This document shows positions 35,405 to 48,141 of a stretch of 64,000 nt of DNA, piece after piece; the first letter of the stretch is position 1, and each line of letters opens with the position of its first letter. Below the pieces are notes generated by a model. That model did no database searches. It was not told the origin of the DNA and saw nothing but the letters and a program-made list of their open reading frames with translations. The position numbers and the translations under genes are program-made. This stretch comes from Anagrus nilaparvatae (Eukaryota > Arthropoda > Insecta > Hymenoptera > Mymaridae), in the NCBI GenBank assembly GCA_022575985.1, contig JAKSXM010000247.1, forward strand, positions 9,509,501 through 9,573,500. Reading direction: 5' to 3'.

Positions 35405-35640
35405 TAACTTCAATTAAATGAACTTTAAGAAGAATACGGTCTGGAGCAGAGCAATACGATTGAGGATAAATATAATTTCCTAATACTAAAGCTCCTGGAA
35501 ACTTTCGGTTTCTATGAGTCCGAGGGGGACTGTTTCTTGTATTTTGATAATTATGATAAACTTGTGATCTCTAAATATTATCTTGATAATTATAAACATT
35601 TCTTTGATTTGAGTATAAACTTTGAGATGATGAACTAGAT
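35405..35640 (-). pseudogene. Unrecognised Asn/Tyr/Arg-rich coding-like block
   Basis: One minus-strand frame with a single in-frame TAG near 35,575 encodes SQSLYSNQRNVYNYQ, then QNTRNSPPRTHRNRKFPGA and NYIYPQSYCSAPDR. The composition is more protein-like than the surroundings. It lies upstream, on the same strand, of the TUT-like fragment and might be a low-complexity part of the same dead gene, but no domain identifies it. Confidence 0.3.
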
Positions 35641-36183
35641 ACTAATAATTTAAAAATCCTGATACTAGCTGCAAATACTGCTATAATCTGTGGTTAAAAA
35701 TGAGCTATAACCCTGGAACATTGATTTCAAACTAAAAACATTAAAATTTTTCACAAAGCAATAATAAGTAATAAAAAATAAAATTTATCTAATATGCATA
35801 AAGATTAGGCTACCATTCACAGACAGTGATCATTATAGTCCTCTGTTTAACTTTTGATTCTAATCTGAAAAATAGTTTATAAATATTCGTTCATATTAGT
35901 AATTAAAATTAAAAAAAAATAAAATTAATACTTCCTGTAATATATTATATAGTAAAAATAAAAGAATCATTGCACACTACAAAAAACTAAAATATGCACT
36001 TGCATCACTTTATTTTATTTTTTTTTGGTTATAAAATTTAATAAATTTAAGATGAGTTGGCTACACTGAAAAATTTCGTGCGTTGCGGTCTACGGTTGCG
36101 GATTGCGGGGCGTTTTCACGGGTTTGTAGAATGTGCCATACCAATAGCATTTGGCTGCGCCGTGCGTTGCTGGTATGTATACT

Positions 36184-36862
36184 AGGCCTTAGGTTATGCT
36201 AGTGTAAGGCTTGACGTGTCGTTTTTTTATTATATCCTACTTCCTTAGGTTACACTAGTGTAAGGCTTGACGTGTCGTTTTTTTAATATAGACTACTTCC
36301 TTAGGTTATGCTAGTGTAAGGCTTGACGTGTCGTTTTAGTAATATAGCTTACTTCCTTAGGTTACGCTATGGTAAGGCTTCACGTGTCGTTTTCTTAATA
36401 TAGACTACTTCCTTTGGTTATGCTAGCGTAAGTCTTAACGTCTCGTTTTTTATTAAACCCTACTTCCTTAGGTTACACTAGTGTTAGGCTTGACGTGTCA
36501 TTTTTTTATTATAGCCTACTTCTTTAGGTTACGCTAGTGTAAGGCTTGACGTGTCGTTTTTTTATTATAGCCTACTTTCTATAGGTTACGCTAGTGTAAG
36601 GCTTGACGTGTTGATTTTTTATAATCACCTACTTCCTTAGGTTAAGCTACTGTAAGGCTTGACGTGTCGTTTTTTTTAAATATAGACTACTTCCTTAGGT
36701 TTTGCTAGTGTAAGGCGTGTCATTTTTTTATAATCACCTACTTCCTTAGATAACGCTAGTGTAAGGCTTGACGTGCCGTTTTTTTAATATAGACTACTTC
36801 CTTAGGTTTTGCTAGTGTAAGGCTTGGTCTGTATTTATTTTATTATAGATAGACTAGTTCGT
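36184..36862. repeat. ~56-bp minisatellite array, about 12 units
   Basis: The unit is TACTTCCTTAGGTTACGCT-AGTGTAAGGCTTGACGTGTCG followed by a T run and ATTATAG. Individual units differ by a few substitutions and two are shortened. It is preceded by a GC-richer 110-bp patch (36,068-36,178). The unit contains the short palindrome ACACTAGTGT. Confidence 0.9.
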
Positions 36863-36869
36863 TAGGTTT

Positions 36870-38165
36870 TGGTCAATGAGTCCGCTATTTTGATTTTCGA
36901 AATTCGAGGTCGAATTTAATATTAATAAAATATATAATTTTTATTTATTGAGGGGTTGTATTAATTTTCTAACATAAATTATACAATAGTAATAAAATAT
37001 TAAAAAGATTGGTTAAAAATAAAGCAAAAATTATAATTTTAAACCATATATGGCTCATTTTCATTTTTTTTTGCAAAAATAGATTTAAAAAAAATAATAT
37101 AAAAATCTTGTTTTAGTGCTGTAATTTTTAGAAAACATAAAGTAAAAGTTTTTTTTATCAAAGGAACAACTTGTTATTGTCATAAAAACTAAGTAAAATT
37201 AAAAAATTTTTATTATTGTGCTTTTAACCGATTATTTCTTGAGGTATAAAAAAGTATTTTTATGCTTTTGTGAATAAATCCATAATTTTTGGTCATATTT
37301 TAAACTAAAATAGCATCTTAAACATTAATTTAAGGTTAAATAGCTGTTGGTACATCTAAAATTAATTGAAATACAAACTTTAAAAAAAGGAAATAAAAAT
37401 CTATGCACTTATTTTGCTTAAAACACCAAGTTCCTAATAGGAACGGTAAAGGCTTTTTAGGGGAACGGTAAAGGCTTATTTGTCATATTTTAGCCACAAA
37501 TTTTTTTTTTCAACTTAAAATTATGTTAATTTTTATGGTGTATGGTCAACAACTTTTTGAAATATAAACTTTAGGACAAAAAAATTTGTAAATTCTTACT
37601 TCAATCGGTAGATACGACCACGTGACACAATTTTTGCAAAAAAAATGAAAATGAGCGATATATAAGAATCAGTTGGTTAGATCCATTTGATTTAATATTT
37701 GTATTATTCATTTATCGCTGCTGGCACCTTAACTATTGTGATGCAGAGTGATGCAGAGTGATGCAGAATGTTAAATGCAGTCCATAATGTTTTCTGAATA
37801 CTCAGGAACATAATTCAGAGAAAAAAAAATGTTTGCATCGCTTGCATCGATGCTGCATTGCATCGCCGACTCCTTGACCTATTGCCTATGAATCCAAATA
37901 TTAATATTCTAATGAAAATTTTACTTTTTTTTTATTTCTTTTTTGTTCATTTATGAGATAATTTCCCATAATATCCCATAATATCCCGTAATATCCCGTA
38001 TTATTTTCCAAAAAATGGAGATATTATGGGATATTATGTGTTCTTTTTTTTCCACGAGGGATCATCCAGGTGACTTTCCGTAACCAACAGGTTTTCCGTT
38101 CGAACAATGGAGCTTTGGCCAAAAGTCTAGAATTTCGCTATGTCGATGGCAAATAGTGCATATGA
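36870..38165. other. Intergenic, no gene seen
   Basis: AT-rich. It contains short direct repeats GTGATGCAGA (37,739-37,770) and AATATCCCATAATATCCC (37,966-38,000). No supported coding feature. Confidence 0.4.
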
Positions 38166-38169
38166 AACC

Positions 38170-38480
38170 GTTTGAGTGGTTTCAATTAAGTCACCCTAAT
38201 TCTTAATAACTGAAGAAAAAGAAACGAGTAAAATACTTTTAAAAACAAGGAGCTTGTACAAAATTTTTGAGGCCTATAAAAATCATTTTAGTCATAAGTT
38301 TTAATTTTGGAAGCAATTTAAAAATTGGTCATTTTTTGCCAAAAATAGTCATTCGGTTTATAGGTTATAACGGTAAGAGTATTTCTGATAAGAAAATTCC
38401 GTTTACGGGGATTAATAGCTGACACTCACACAAAGAACATTAGATCAATCGGAAGGTATTTGGTTGACATGCAAGGTAGG
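38170..38480 (+). repeat. Family B fragment
   Basis: AAATTGGTCATTTTTTGCC, GGTTTATAGGTTATAACGG, CCGTTTACGGGG and CTGACACTCACACAAAGAAC match the right arm of the copy at 1-640 and the element at 19.1-20.4 kb. Confidence 0.65.
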
Positions 38481-39481
38481 AGCGTTATTTAGAATATAGC
38501 CTAAAAAACTCTATCTTGTAGCATAGAACCCTGCTAGGGGGTCTAATTTCTTGGCCCGGGAGGACCATTTAGGTATACTTAGGGTATTTGGGGTATTTTC
38601 AACTACCAAAACCTGAATGGGCCTAATCTGGACTCTGAAAGTGCGAAAATAGCAAAAGCACTCCTTTCTCGGGGGCAGTTTTAGCCAATTTATGGGCGAT
38701 GTTTTAATTTTTCATGAAAAAGTAGTCGAAATTCGTAATTAGCGACCCAAAAAATCTACATGAGGCAAATCTGAGCACTCAAAATGCGTTTAAGTAAGAA
38801 AACTCCTTTTTGGGGTAGTTTTTGCAAATTTAAGGGTGAAGCCACGATTTCTCTATTAGTAGACCAAATTTGATATTCCCCAATGATAATACAACCCCTC
38901 CCCCCTCACTCCGCGTATTATGACTTGAGTAACTAATATTATTTTTAGAAATCTTATATTAACGCTTTAGAGCTCTTTTGGAGTTATTTTAGAGTTATCT
39001 TTGATTTTATTTGGAGCTCCTTTAGAGCTAAATCAGACAACAAAATTTGAGCTCCAATGGAGGATAAGCCTTGTCTGGGTAACCCTGTGAAAAATTTTAA
39101 CCATAAAATGGCCATAATTTATGGTGATGGTTGGGTTTATGGCCATAAATTATGGTCATATTATGTCCATAAGGTTGACGTTTGACCATAATTTAAAAAA
39201 AAAGTTTTTTTTGTTTATATTGTATAAAACCATCGTTTATATCCCTCCAAGGCCCGAAGCAAGTGTAAAAATGACACTCTTTCTTCCTCAAGTCCATAAA
39301 ATCATAAAAACGAGGTTTATAATTAAAAGTAATTATTAATAATTAAATAATTAAATTATTAAATTAATTTTTGTTTTTTTTTTCATTTTATTAACATAAA
39401 TTAACAATAATAAATATAATAATTAATTGTATATAGATTATTATGAACTATATATATTATATAGTTATAATAATTTAATAT

Positions 39482-40985
39482 ATGGGTAGATTTAAATGAA
39501 GCGTGTATGAACTGTATGGTCGGGTCTTCAGAATTACCCCAACGTATTTTTTTCTGAAAGTACTACCAAAAATAAGTCACCAACCCAATTTTTAGCCTCC
39601 TAGAGAGAAATCTTGATTTTTGGCAGCCATTTTTGTGTTTTGGACTTTTGCAAAAAAAGTAAGAAAAATAAGGGATAATTTTTCTTATTTTTTCTTTTAA
39701 AAACTATCATTAACATGAAAAATTTTTTCCTCTTAGGTCCGGATAGGAAATTTCTCTGGCTATCCGATTTTGGGGTCAAAATTTTTTTTTTGATAAGCGC
39801 ATTTGCCAGAAATCGCTAAGATAGGCTTTTTTTTTTTCAAAAGTCGTTTTCTTTAATGCCTATCAGTGAAAAATCTACTAGCCAGGCTTAAATTTTTCCT
39901 TGAACTGTATTTTTTTTTGTGAAAAAAAATGTTAATGGGTCATAGCTTTTTGGGAGCTCTAAATCAAAGATTCTATCCAAGGTAAAAAAATAGAAGCTTT
40001 CAAAAGTTCATTTTTTAAAAATTTTGAATTTCCCGCCAAGTCACGCGACCAATCAAAAATCTGACCAAAAATTAGGATTCCGCGGGAAATTTTACATAAG
40101 GATATATCTTTTTTTGTTTTAAGAGCTTTTATGTTCAAACAGCTAAATAATAAAGAATTCTCTGTTTAATTTTGAATAATTTAAAAAAAAAACTTTCTTA
40201 TATTAACAAAAAAATTAGAACATTTTCGAAAAGTTAGTAAATTTTCGAAAAATTGTATATTTACTAAATTTAGTATATTAACTTTTTGTTAATTCGAGTT
40301 AATTCGAGTATTCTCGAATTTATTATGTGAATTCGCAAGAAAAATTGATAATTTACAATTTTTTTTCGAAAATTTACAAAAAATAGTTGTAAATTTCCGA
40401 AAAATAGTTGTGAATTAACAATTTTTTTCGTAAAATCACAAAAAAAAAATCGAGAATTCTCGAATTTTTCGATAATATACTACATTTAGTAAATTTACGA
40501 TTTTTATCGAATATTTACAAAACTTTTTGAAAATTCACTAATTTTTCGAAAAAATTCTATTTTTTTTTGTGAATCTAAGAAAGTTACTTTTTACAGTGTA
40601 GTTTAAAAAATAAAAAAATTACATGTTCATTTTAATAATAAAAATGAGATATTTATTTTAATCTTTCAATTTAAAATTTCGCTACTTTGACCCCGAAATT
40701 GGATAGCCAGGGAAATATCCTATCTGGACTTACGAGGAAAAAATTTTTCATATTAATGATAGTTTTTTAACAGAAAAAATAAGAAAAATTATCCCTCATT
40801 TTTCTTACTTTTTTTGTAAAAGTCCAAAACACAAAAAAGGCTACCAAAAATCGAGATTTTGCTCTGGGAGGCTAAAAATTGGATTGGTGACTTATTTTTT
40901 GTAGTACTTTCAGAAAAAAATATGCTGGGGTAATTTTGGAAACCCGACCATACATTTCAAACACACTTCATTTAAATCTAACCAT
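39482..40985. mobile_element. 1.5-kb foldback element with ~300-bp inverted arms
   Basis: Arms at about 39,482-39,790 and 40,675-40,985 are inverted. Shared landmarks are GGTAGATTTAAATGAAG, GGTCGGGT, TCTGAAAGTACTACC, GTGTTTTGGACTTTTGC, TTAACATGAAAAATTTTTTCC and GATTTTGGGGTCAAA. The interior carries TTTCCCGCCAAGTCACGCG (also at 61.67 kb) and a nested palindromic MITE. There is no coding capacity. Confidence 0.75.
40180..40600. mobile_element. Nested MITE (CACTGTAAAAAGTAACTT family)
   Basis: Terminal inverted repeats begin ACTTTCTTATATTAACA on the left and end AAGTTACTTTTTACAGTG on the right. The interior is made of GAGAATTCTCGAAT and TACTAAATTTAGTA palindromes. A related copy sits at about 8,119-8,365 inside a family A pair. 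Confidence 0.65.
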
Positions 40986-41203
40986 GTACATAAAAAAATA
41001 TTTAAACTTAATTAAGAGTAAATGAAACATTAATTTTAAATAAATTTTAAAAAAGTTTTTAGTATAATATATATTTATGTCAACAACAAGATTTTGCTCA
41101 TGTTTTTGAGCAAATCTCGTGTGCTATTAAAATCGAGTTTTAGATATACCTACTCTAAGTCGAATACTAAAAATTCTTAAAATTGCGCTGTGATGCTGTA
41201 ATA

Positions 41204-41312
41204 ACCCACGTAATAAGATTAAACTTAATTTTGGGTTACGGACAGACCCTTTATTTTGGGTAAACTACATAAGCTTACCCAAAATTAAGCTTAATCTTTT
41301 TACGTAGGAAAT
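41204..41312. repeat. ~110-bp hairpin element
   Basis: ACGTAATAAGATTAAACTT and TTTTGGGTTA near 41,204-41,245 pair with TTACCCAAAATTAAGCTTAA near 41,274-41,309. It is a compact inverted repeat of unknown origin. Confidence 0.55.
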
Positions 41313-41339
41313 GAAGGGCAAGGGTTATATTCATTTATT

Positions 41340-41600
41340 TTTTGCCAAATTATTTTAAATTGTTATGTCGATAATCTATTTAAGAGATATGAAAATTTAA
41401 AGTCAGAGTCCCGATTTAAGATTTTTCAATAAACGCTAATTTTAAACGCCATCTTCACAGAGCCATATCTCGACAGCTGAAGCACAAAGAACGATTATTA
41501 TAATTAGAATATCGGCAGAAATTTAAAAATTGGTCATTTTTGGCCGAATATGGCCATTAAGTTGAACAATCACAATCTGTCTTAAAATTTAGAAACAAAT
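41340..41600 (+). repeat. Family B fragment
   Basis: AATTGGTCATTTTTGGCCG, TTAAGTTGAACAATCAC and upstream AGAGATATGAAAATTTAAAG align in order with other family B copies. Confidence 0.5.
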
Positions 41601-42079
41601 TGGCTTCCCCAAAAGTTAACACTCCCCTTGTAAATACTATAATAAATACCAAAAATTTTAAATATTTTTAAAATATACCATTGTCAATACCCTCAATCCC
41701 AACAGCAGTATTTGAAAATAATAATTCAGTAGATCTTGACTTTTCTATGCTGCTAATGCGATGTTGATTTATGGAAAATTGTTTATTAAATTTAAAAATT
41801 AATATATAAAATTTATTATTGAAATTTTTAACCGAAAATAAAAATTGAAAATAATAAATTTATAAATTAATTAAGATTTTTAATGAATATTTTTACTTTG
41901 AATTTACAATTTCAACTTCTTTATTCATCGGTTTTCCTATTGTTTCTGGACTTATAATAATAAAAAAAAAACAAAAATAAAATAAAAAATTTTTTTTTTT
42001 TAATTATGGTCAAAAGTCAACATTATGGCCATAATATGACCAAAAAGTCTCGATATATAAATGGTTTTAGGTTGGCGGC

Positions 42080-42810
42080 GTTAGCCGTAAGTCTAAGTAT
42101 CTTCTATTATTGACCAGAATTGGAACTGAACTTTTTTATTGTTTTAAATTATTTAAAATAAATAAAACAATACAAATTATTTTGATGTAAAAATTTTTTT
42201 ATTTCACAATATTTCACCAATAAGTCCGTTGACCTCTTCATTTTTGTATTAACAATGTGTCAAACTTACATAAAAATACTTGTTTTTTGAGCTATGAGAT
42301 ACTGGGTGCTGCCGACATGAGACTAATTATTTTTTGTTTTTTAAAAAACTCTTTGAAAAAATCTTTATAAATACATTAAATAGCCATATGTTTTACATCA
42401 CATTTCTTTAATCAAATACATTTAAATATTTATTAACATGGGACTATGACGAACCGGCATTCTCATTTTCATTTATCGTATTATTAAATTTATTGATTTA
42501 CCACTTCCGAAAATTTTCTTGTTCTAAAATCTGGTTCCGTGTCTAATATCGCTATATTGTTAAAATCCATATTATGCAACATTTTGCAATGATTAGGTAT
42601 TGGTTTATCTAACTTATTCTTGATGTCTTTCAAATGGCCCTCCATCCGTTTACAAATTCTACGTTTAGTTTCACCAATATATGACACATCACAATCCACA
42701 CAGTCTATTTTATAGACTACGTTGGTGCGATTCGAATTTCTTATATCGTCCTTTCCCTTTTTAATTATACACGAAAGATTTTTATTATTGTAAGGAACTC
42801 TAATTTTTTT
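42080..42810 (-). mobile_element. Penelope-like element 3' fragment with GIY-YIG nuclease
   Basis: The minus strand reads VPYNNKNLSCIIKKGKDD, then NVVYKIDCVDCDVSYIGET and KRRICKRMEGHLKDIKNK. This is the linker and GIY-YIG endonuclease start of Penelope-like retroelements, where the IG of SYIG and the Arg/Lys helix are diagnostic. The frame ends at 42,490. The downstream 3' UTR to about 42,080 (GAGGTCAACGGACTTATTGG, a CAGCACCCAGTATC-type motif) is shared, in opposite orientation, with 49,727-49,915. The reverse transcriptase is absent, so this is a truncated copy. Confidence 0.8.
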
Positions 42811-42839
42811 TCAATAATTTTTTCATCAAAAAAATCTCC

Positions 42840-44285
42840 CCGTACGTAAAAAGCCTGTACAAACGTTGTACACAAAGTTGTGCACAAAGTTGTGCACAAA
42901 ATCGCGAATTTTGTGCACAAAGAAAATAGAAAATAATTTTTTTAAATATTTATCCTGGGGCAGTAAAAGATACTCCCAGGGGTATTAAACTTTAAGGGGT
43001 CAAATGGGCCCCCTTGGGGTAAAAATATGATCTTGTAATAAAAAGAGTTTTGCCATTAAAAGTGGACTTATGGCCGAAAAATACGATCCAATGGCAAAAT
43101 GCTTAGCCTACGTGAAAATTGGGCCCATTTGGGGCGAAAAATGTAATCTGTGGCGTAAACAGATGGCAAAACTCTGTTTTCTCCCTAGATTAGAATTTTA
43201 CCGAAAAATGGGAAATTTTCTTCCATAAAGTTCAATTTTCATGCAAGCTGAATTTTCTAGTCACTGAATCATACTTTCCTAGTCAGTGAAAACGTTTCTA
43301 AAACGTAAAAATGCACTCTATTCTAATCTAATTGCAATAGATAATATTCTTAGATTATTTTTCATTTTAGAACTTATTTGCACTGTAATCAAAAGTTAAA
43401 TTTTATATAAGTATACATAAAATTTTTTCAATTTTTTTAATTATAAGTATTATTTATTTGAAATAATTTTTAATTAATTTGATTTTCAATGAAAATCATA
43501 GCAAAAATACAAAACCGAACAAGTCGATTCTGTAATATAATAACTATCTTACAAGGTCTTATATGCAGTTAGAACGAGAGTTAGAAGATCATTTTATTTA
43601 TGACTTGAGAAAAATAGTAATCGCCACCTATGAATCATCTTAAATAGTTCATTTTGTCTAAAGTAGATGGCTTTTTTTAAAAGTGTAAAATGAATATTTG
43701 TATCTAAATTTTACAAAACTCGTATAGTAAAAATTCTAGACTTTCATAGGAAAAATTATTTCAAGTATAGCGAAAGAAAAAATTAATTTTCAGAGCACAT
43801 TGTTTTTTTTTCTTTTATAATTCCAACCATCTTTTGAACTGCAGCAATTATTTAATTAATCTACCTACCTATAATATTTTATATTCGAATATTTATTATC
43901 GCATCTGATCGAGAAACTCGAGGGGTGGACGGAGCTATTATACATGTATACATTCGCACATGCACGCGAAGTTCTATGTACACTAGTTATGTATGTTTAA
44001 GTTAGAAACTCAGTGTCCTTATATAGAAACTAAAACCCATTTTTTCCACTTGCGAGTAAAATTTAACAAGCCTCTTGCAGTATATTTTAAAAGCTTGAAT
44101 TAATTTATACAATTTATTGATATAAGATAAAGTAGATTTATATTTTTTAATTTTATACCGCCAGATAAAATGAAAGAATTAACTTTTTATAATGTCTCAA
44201 TGACGTAATATGAGACACATATCATATATATGCTATTTATATACTAAAGAATTGTACTAAAAATTACTGAATTTTCTTAAAAAAT
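42840..44285. other. Intergenic, no gene recognised
   Basis: Includes short GC-richer text near 42,955-43,190 with repeated TTGGGGCGAAAAAT- and GGCAAAACT-like phrases. No coding frame can be supported. Confidence 0.4.
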
Positions 44286-44289
44286 TACT

Positions 44290-44365
44290 GTTCTTAACCA
44301 TTAAGAACATTTTGTTATTGCTAATGAGGAACCATAGTGCCAATTACTTGGCAACGTTTTCTATA
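44290..44365 (+). repeat. Isolated family A terminus
   Basis: ACCATTAAGAACATTTTGTT and GAGGAACCATAGTGCC are almost identical to 2,715-2,770 and 56,310-56,360, but without the body of the element. Confidence 0.75.
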
Positions 44366-44678
44366 AATTTATTACCAAAAAGTAGCTATAAAAACTCAGA
44401 AAAAACTAAAAAGTTGGGAGAAATTATATTTTATTCAAAAACATAAAAATTTTGGTTGGCGAAGGTCATTTTGTAAGAGCTACCTTTCAGCTGGTTCTAC
44501 CCTTTACGTTTAAAGCTCGTAATAGGTAGCAAGGTATTAAAATTTTATATGGCCCTTGGCCAAAAAAAGGGAATGCCCCAGATTGTATTTTACCAGATAA
44601 TTTACGTGCGATCTGGACCATTATTTTTTTTTCTGGCCACGATCTGTAAATATACCTCCCTGAAATAAAATCCGCTTT

Positions 44679-44702
44679 CCGCTACCGGAATTCCGGTAGC
44701 GG
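44679..44702. repeat. Perfect 24-bp palindrome around GGAATTCC
   Basis: The 24 bp equal their own reverse complement; the core is CTACCGGAATTCCGGTAG. A second partial copy (GGAATTCCGGTAGCCGCAAC) lies at about 44,916-44,936. The high local GC contrasts with the AT-rich flanks, suggesting part of an inserted element or a hairpin. Confidence 0.75.
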
Positions 44703-45639
44703 CAACCGGATTTTTTTTTTATTTTAAATGGTCGCAAATGTCAAAATGTAAAGAAAAGATAGAAAAAAATTTTTTTAAATCGTTTATCAAAGAATCACAA
44801 GAAAAGTTTTTTTTTTTTATTTATCATGCCACTTTACTCGCATTTTAAATGCATGAAAATAATATTTTTAAAATTTTCTTTAAATTTTAAAGACTTTTGC
44901 AATCGTAGTTAAACGGAATTCCGGTAGCCGCAACCGGATTTTTTTTCTTTAATGTATTTTTTATTCTGGTATAATACTAAATTTATGAAAGAATAAATAT
45001 TGTTTGCAATTTAGGTTTTACTGGGAACGAACCCATGTGATCAAGGCTGAGATGTAACTTTGTGGCAATGTATTGCAGGCTAGTAAATTTATGCGTATAA
45101 ATTTTGTCTTCAGAAAAAATTCAAGAAAATGCTTTGAATTCGCATCAAGACATAAAACTGTATTTATGTTTGTTTCTCTTTTTAAATAAAAAATTAAAAT
45201 TTTGTTTTCATTAGTTTAATTTTACATTTTATTTAACCAAAGTCCTCGATACCCAAGTAGTTTACTAAGCAATTATTTTGAAAATTAAGTTAGACAACTG
45301 TAAAGTATTCAAAATATTAAAAAACTTTTATAACTTAAAAAAAAAAGAAAAAAAATAATAAATATTCACCTGTGATATCATATAAAAAAGGCAAAAGATT
45401 TACTTAAATCAATATTTTTGCCCAAAAAGTAAAAAGTAAGACTTAAAAAAAGAAAGAAAATAATTAAGTTATTAAAAATATTAAAAAAATTTTTTAAAGT
45501 CCCAAAAAGTTTTAAAGATGCTTTTAAATAATTCTTATGGATTCAAAATCTACTTTTCATGATTATATTGCCTAATTTTAACTTTAATTACTCTTTTTAT
45601 TAAGAGTAAATTAACTGAATTTAGAAAAAAAAATGATTC

Positions 45640-45830
45640 TTTTTTATTTAATGTTCTACAGAAGCTAATATATTACATGCTATGCCACCTTCTATTTTTA
45701 TATTCGTTTTATATTTCCCGCGAATGTTCTTGCGAATATACCTGGGAAGGTTCTATAGCATATTCTTGAGAGAGTACTGTAGCATATGATTTTTTTCACG
45801 TGAGCAGTTTATAGCCCTTAATTTTTGCGA
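45640..45830 (+). repeat. Dispersed repeat also present inverted at 63.44-63.60 kb
   Basis: CCGCGAATGTTCTTGCG, GAAGGTTCTATAGCA and AGTACTGTAGCATATGA correspond to TCATATGCTACAGTAT, TAGAACCTTCTGAGG and GAACATTCGCG in the other copy. Confidence 0.55.
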
Positions 45831-46548
45831 ATTTTGAAAAAAAAAATTTTCCAAGCTCTTGTGAGCTGCCCGTTTTTCTTCATTACCCCATCTCTTCCAG
45901 AAACGTGCAAAAATTATGAGGCAGAGGGACAATAGTAAAATTTTCTTAAGAATCCGATCCTACCATTAGTTTTGAAAAATTCCTACACTGAGAGCTGGAA
46001 AATTGAATTATTTACATACAATTTTGCCAAAGCTGTAAAAAAATAACGTCCTCAATTTTTTTCAGGATTTGGGACAAGTTCTCCTTTTGCATATATTTTC
46101 GGATGCCATATCAAACTAATTGTGATCGGCCTCTGGAAATTCCAAAAACAGCAAAAAAAATTAAATTTTTTAGAGATAAATAATGGCAAAAATCGAATTC
46201 CCAGGAAAATTTCCATAAATTTTATATTTAAAATTTTTATTATTTATTTTGAACGCGATTTCAGATATGGGGTTTTAAGGCGTATCCTTTTCCTAAAAAT
46301 GAAATGCTCATCGCGACAGTAAATATGTAAATTGTTATAGCTAAAGAGTCATTCTGATTGGCTGATAGAAATTTCATTGTTATTTGTTTAGAAATTCAAA
46401 TTTGAAATTTTATTAATTTTAATTATAGTTTTTCAAAATTGCTTTAATCAGTTATAGTTAAATAATTAACGAGATACATTAATTAAAAAATAAATCTTTA
46501 AATTATTGATCACATATTATATTTTTTTATTTATAAAAATGTGGATTA

Positions 46549-47990
46549 TTGTAAATGTAAATGTAAATATTCTTTATTTTGCAATTGAACAAAAATACAG
46601 TCATAAAATATACATCATATAGTAAATAATAGATAATCAACATAAATAATTTTTAATAAGTATAAAATATACGTAATAACATTTAAAATTTTGAATAATA
46701 AATTAAAATAAAGTAAATTAGATACTAAATGCTTATGTTCTAAATATGATTTAATAGTATACTATAAGTATCACAGTCGATTTAATTGCATATGCATGGT
46801 AAAGTCAGTCTTATATTGATTAAAAAAAAAAAGTAAAATGCTTTAAAATAAAATAGAATAATAGGAATTTGTCTTGCAACGAGAAGTGACAAGACATTCT
46901 TAGACTAATGTTAAGGATCAAGTGTAAAAAGATATTTATATACAGCAGCTTTAAATGAATTAAGAGATGGAAGAAACCTAATTTCTGCTGGTAGGGAGTT
47001 CCAAAGCCTGGCCCCTTTGTACCGAAAGGTGTTAGTACCACAGTTTTTCGTGTTAGGTATGGTGATTTCCTTTGAGCGCAAACCACCCCTTGCATTTTCT
47101 TTAGGAGTATACTTGATGAAAGATTCTCTCAAGTATAAGGGCTGATGTAACCGTAGGATTTTGTAAATGATTATGGCCAAAAAGTAATGCCTGCGTGAGT
47201 CAGTGCATAACCATCCTAACTTGCGTCTAAAAGGGGTTATGTACTCGTCTTTGCGTATGCCATAAATATACCTCAGTCCAGAATTGCATAGTCTTTGTAA
47301 CCTTGCTTTTAGTGTATTGCATGCATTCAAGTAAACAACTGAGCAATAATCAAAATGAGGTATAATTAATGCCTGTACCAGTCTTGTACGTAATGTTTCT
47401 GTAGTACAATGTCTGATGAATCGTAGAGTATATAGAACGCGATTTACTTTTTTTTCAATAGTTGTAACGTGACTGTTCCAGTTGAGTCTGCTGTCAAGTA
47501 TTACTCCTAGACTTATCACCTCATCTACAAAAGGAGTAATGATGCCATTTCCTAAGTCTATTCCCGACAAATTTAAGCTCTTTAAACGATTGACAAAGGT
47601 TCGCGTGCCAATATAAATAGCTTTCGTTTTTCCATGATTGAGCCGAAGGGAGATACTTTCAGCCCAAGCAGAGATGTTGCAAGCAGTTTTTGATAATAAA
47701 GCAATGGCCTCAAGTACTTTTTCAGGTGATACTTGACAGTAGACTTGTAAGTCGTCTGCATAAAGTATGTGTCGTACGTTAGATGGTAAGTGTTGTTTTA
47801 CATCATTAATATACAGACAAAACAGCAAGGGTCCGAGTACTGAACCTTGGGGCACCCCAAGATTAACACTAAGTGGATCAGAGCGAGATGATTTAGAAAT
47901 AACTTGTAAACTTCTACTTTGCAAGTAGGATTTGATCCATAATAGTGACATCTTGGAAAATCCCATTTCCATCAACTTAAATTATTGGTA
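46549..47990 (-). mobile_element. 5'-truncated Jockey/CR1-group LINE
   Basis: The frame runs from about 47,985 to the stop at 46,911. The 3' UTR ends in short tandem ATTTAC units (46,549-46,570 on the plus strand as TGTAAATGTAAATG). RT motifs are NLGVPQGSVLGPLLF, LYADDLQVY and ISLGVILDSRLNWNSH. The C-terminus carries the F...GARLWNSLPAEIR.LPS...FK signature of Jockey/CR1-type elements. The endonuclease and N-terminal palm are missing. A 3' microsatellite tail instead of poly(A) fits this group. Confidence 0.8.
46911..47985 (-). CDS. Reverse transcriptase C-terminal part of Jockey/CR1-like LINE (partial)
   Basis: About 355 codons are open without lesion, entering in the RT fingers/palm (MEMGFSKMSLLWIKSYLQSR) and reaching the catalytic YADD. 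No genuine start codon is expected because the copy is 5'-truncated. Downstream come the thumb (IIPHFDYCSVVYLNACN) and the terminal GARLWNSLPAE motif. The intact frame implies either a recent insertion or constraint; recent insertion is simpler. Confidence 0.8.
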
Positions 47991-48141
47991 AGGTTAGTAA
48001 ATCGGGTTGCTGAATTATAAATTATAAACAATAAATAAGTAAGGGAATTTTTAGAGAAGTTATAAAAATATTTTTCAATACTTTTGTGAGATAAAAATAC
48101 TAAAATATTATACGATCATTAAAAAAATTATTTAATTACTC

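Larger units (their letters stand above)
39120..42075. repeat. Possible large inverted-repeat element enclosing nested foldbacks
   Basis: ATGGTCATATTATGTCCATAA at 39,150 and its inverse near 42,010-42,050 (TTATGGCCATAATATGACC) mark ~70-bp inverted copies 2.9 kb apart. They enclose the foldback element at 39.48-40.99 kb and a family B fragment. Whether this is a single element or two independent insertions is undecided. Confidence 0.35.

Noticed and set aside
36184..36862. Regular array considered as CRISPR
   Set aside because: Units are contiguous with no unique spacers, and the setting is eukaryotic; it is a minisatellite.
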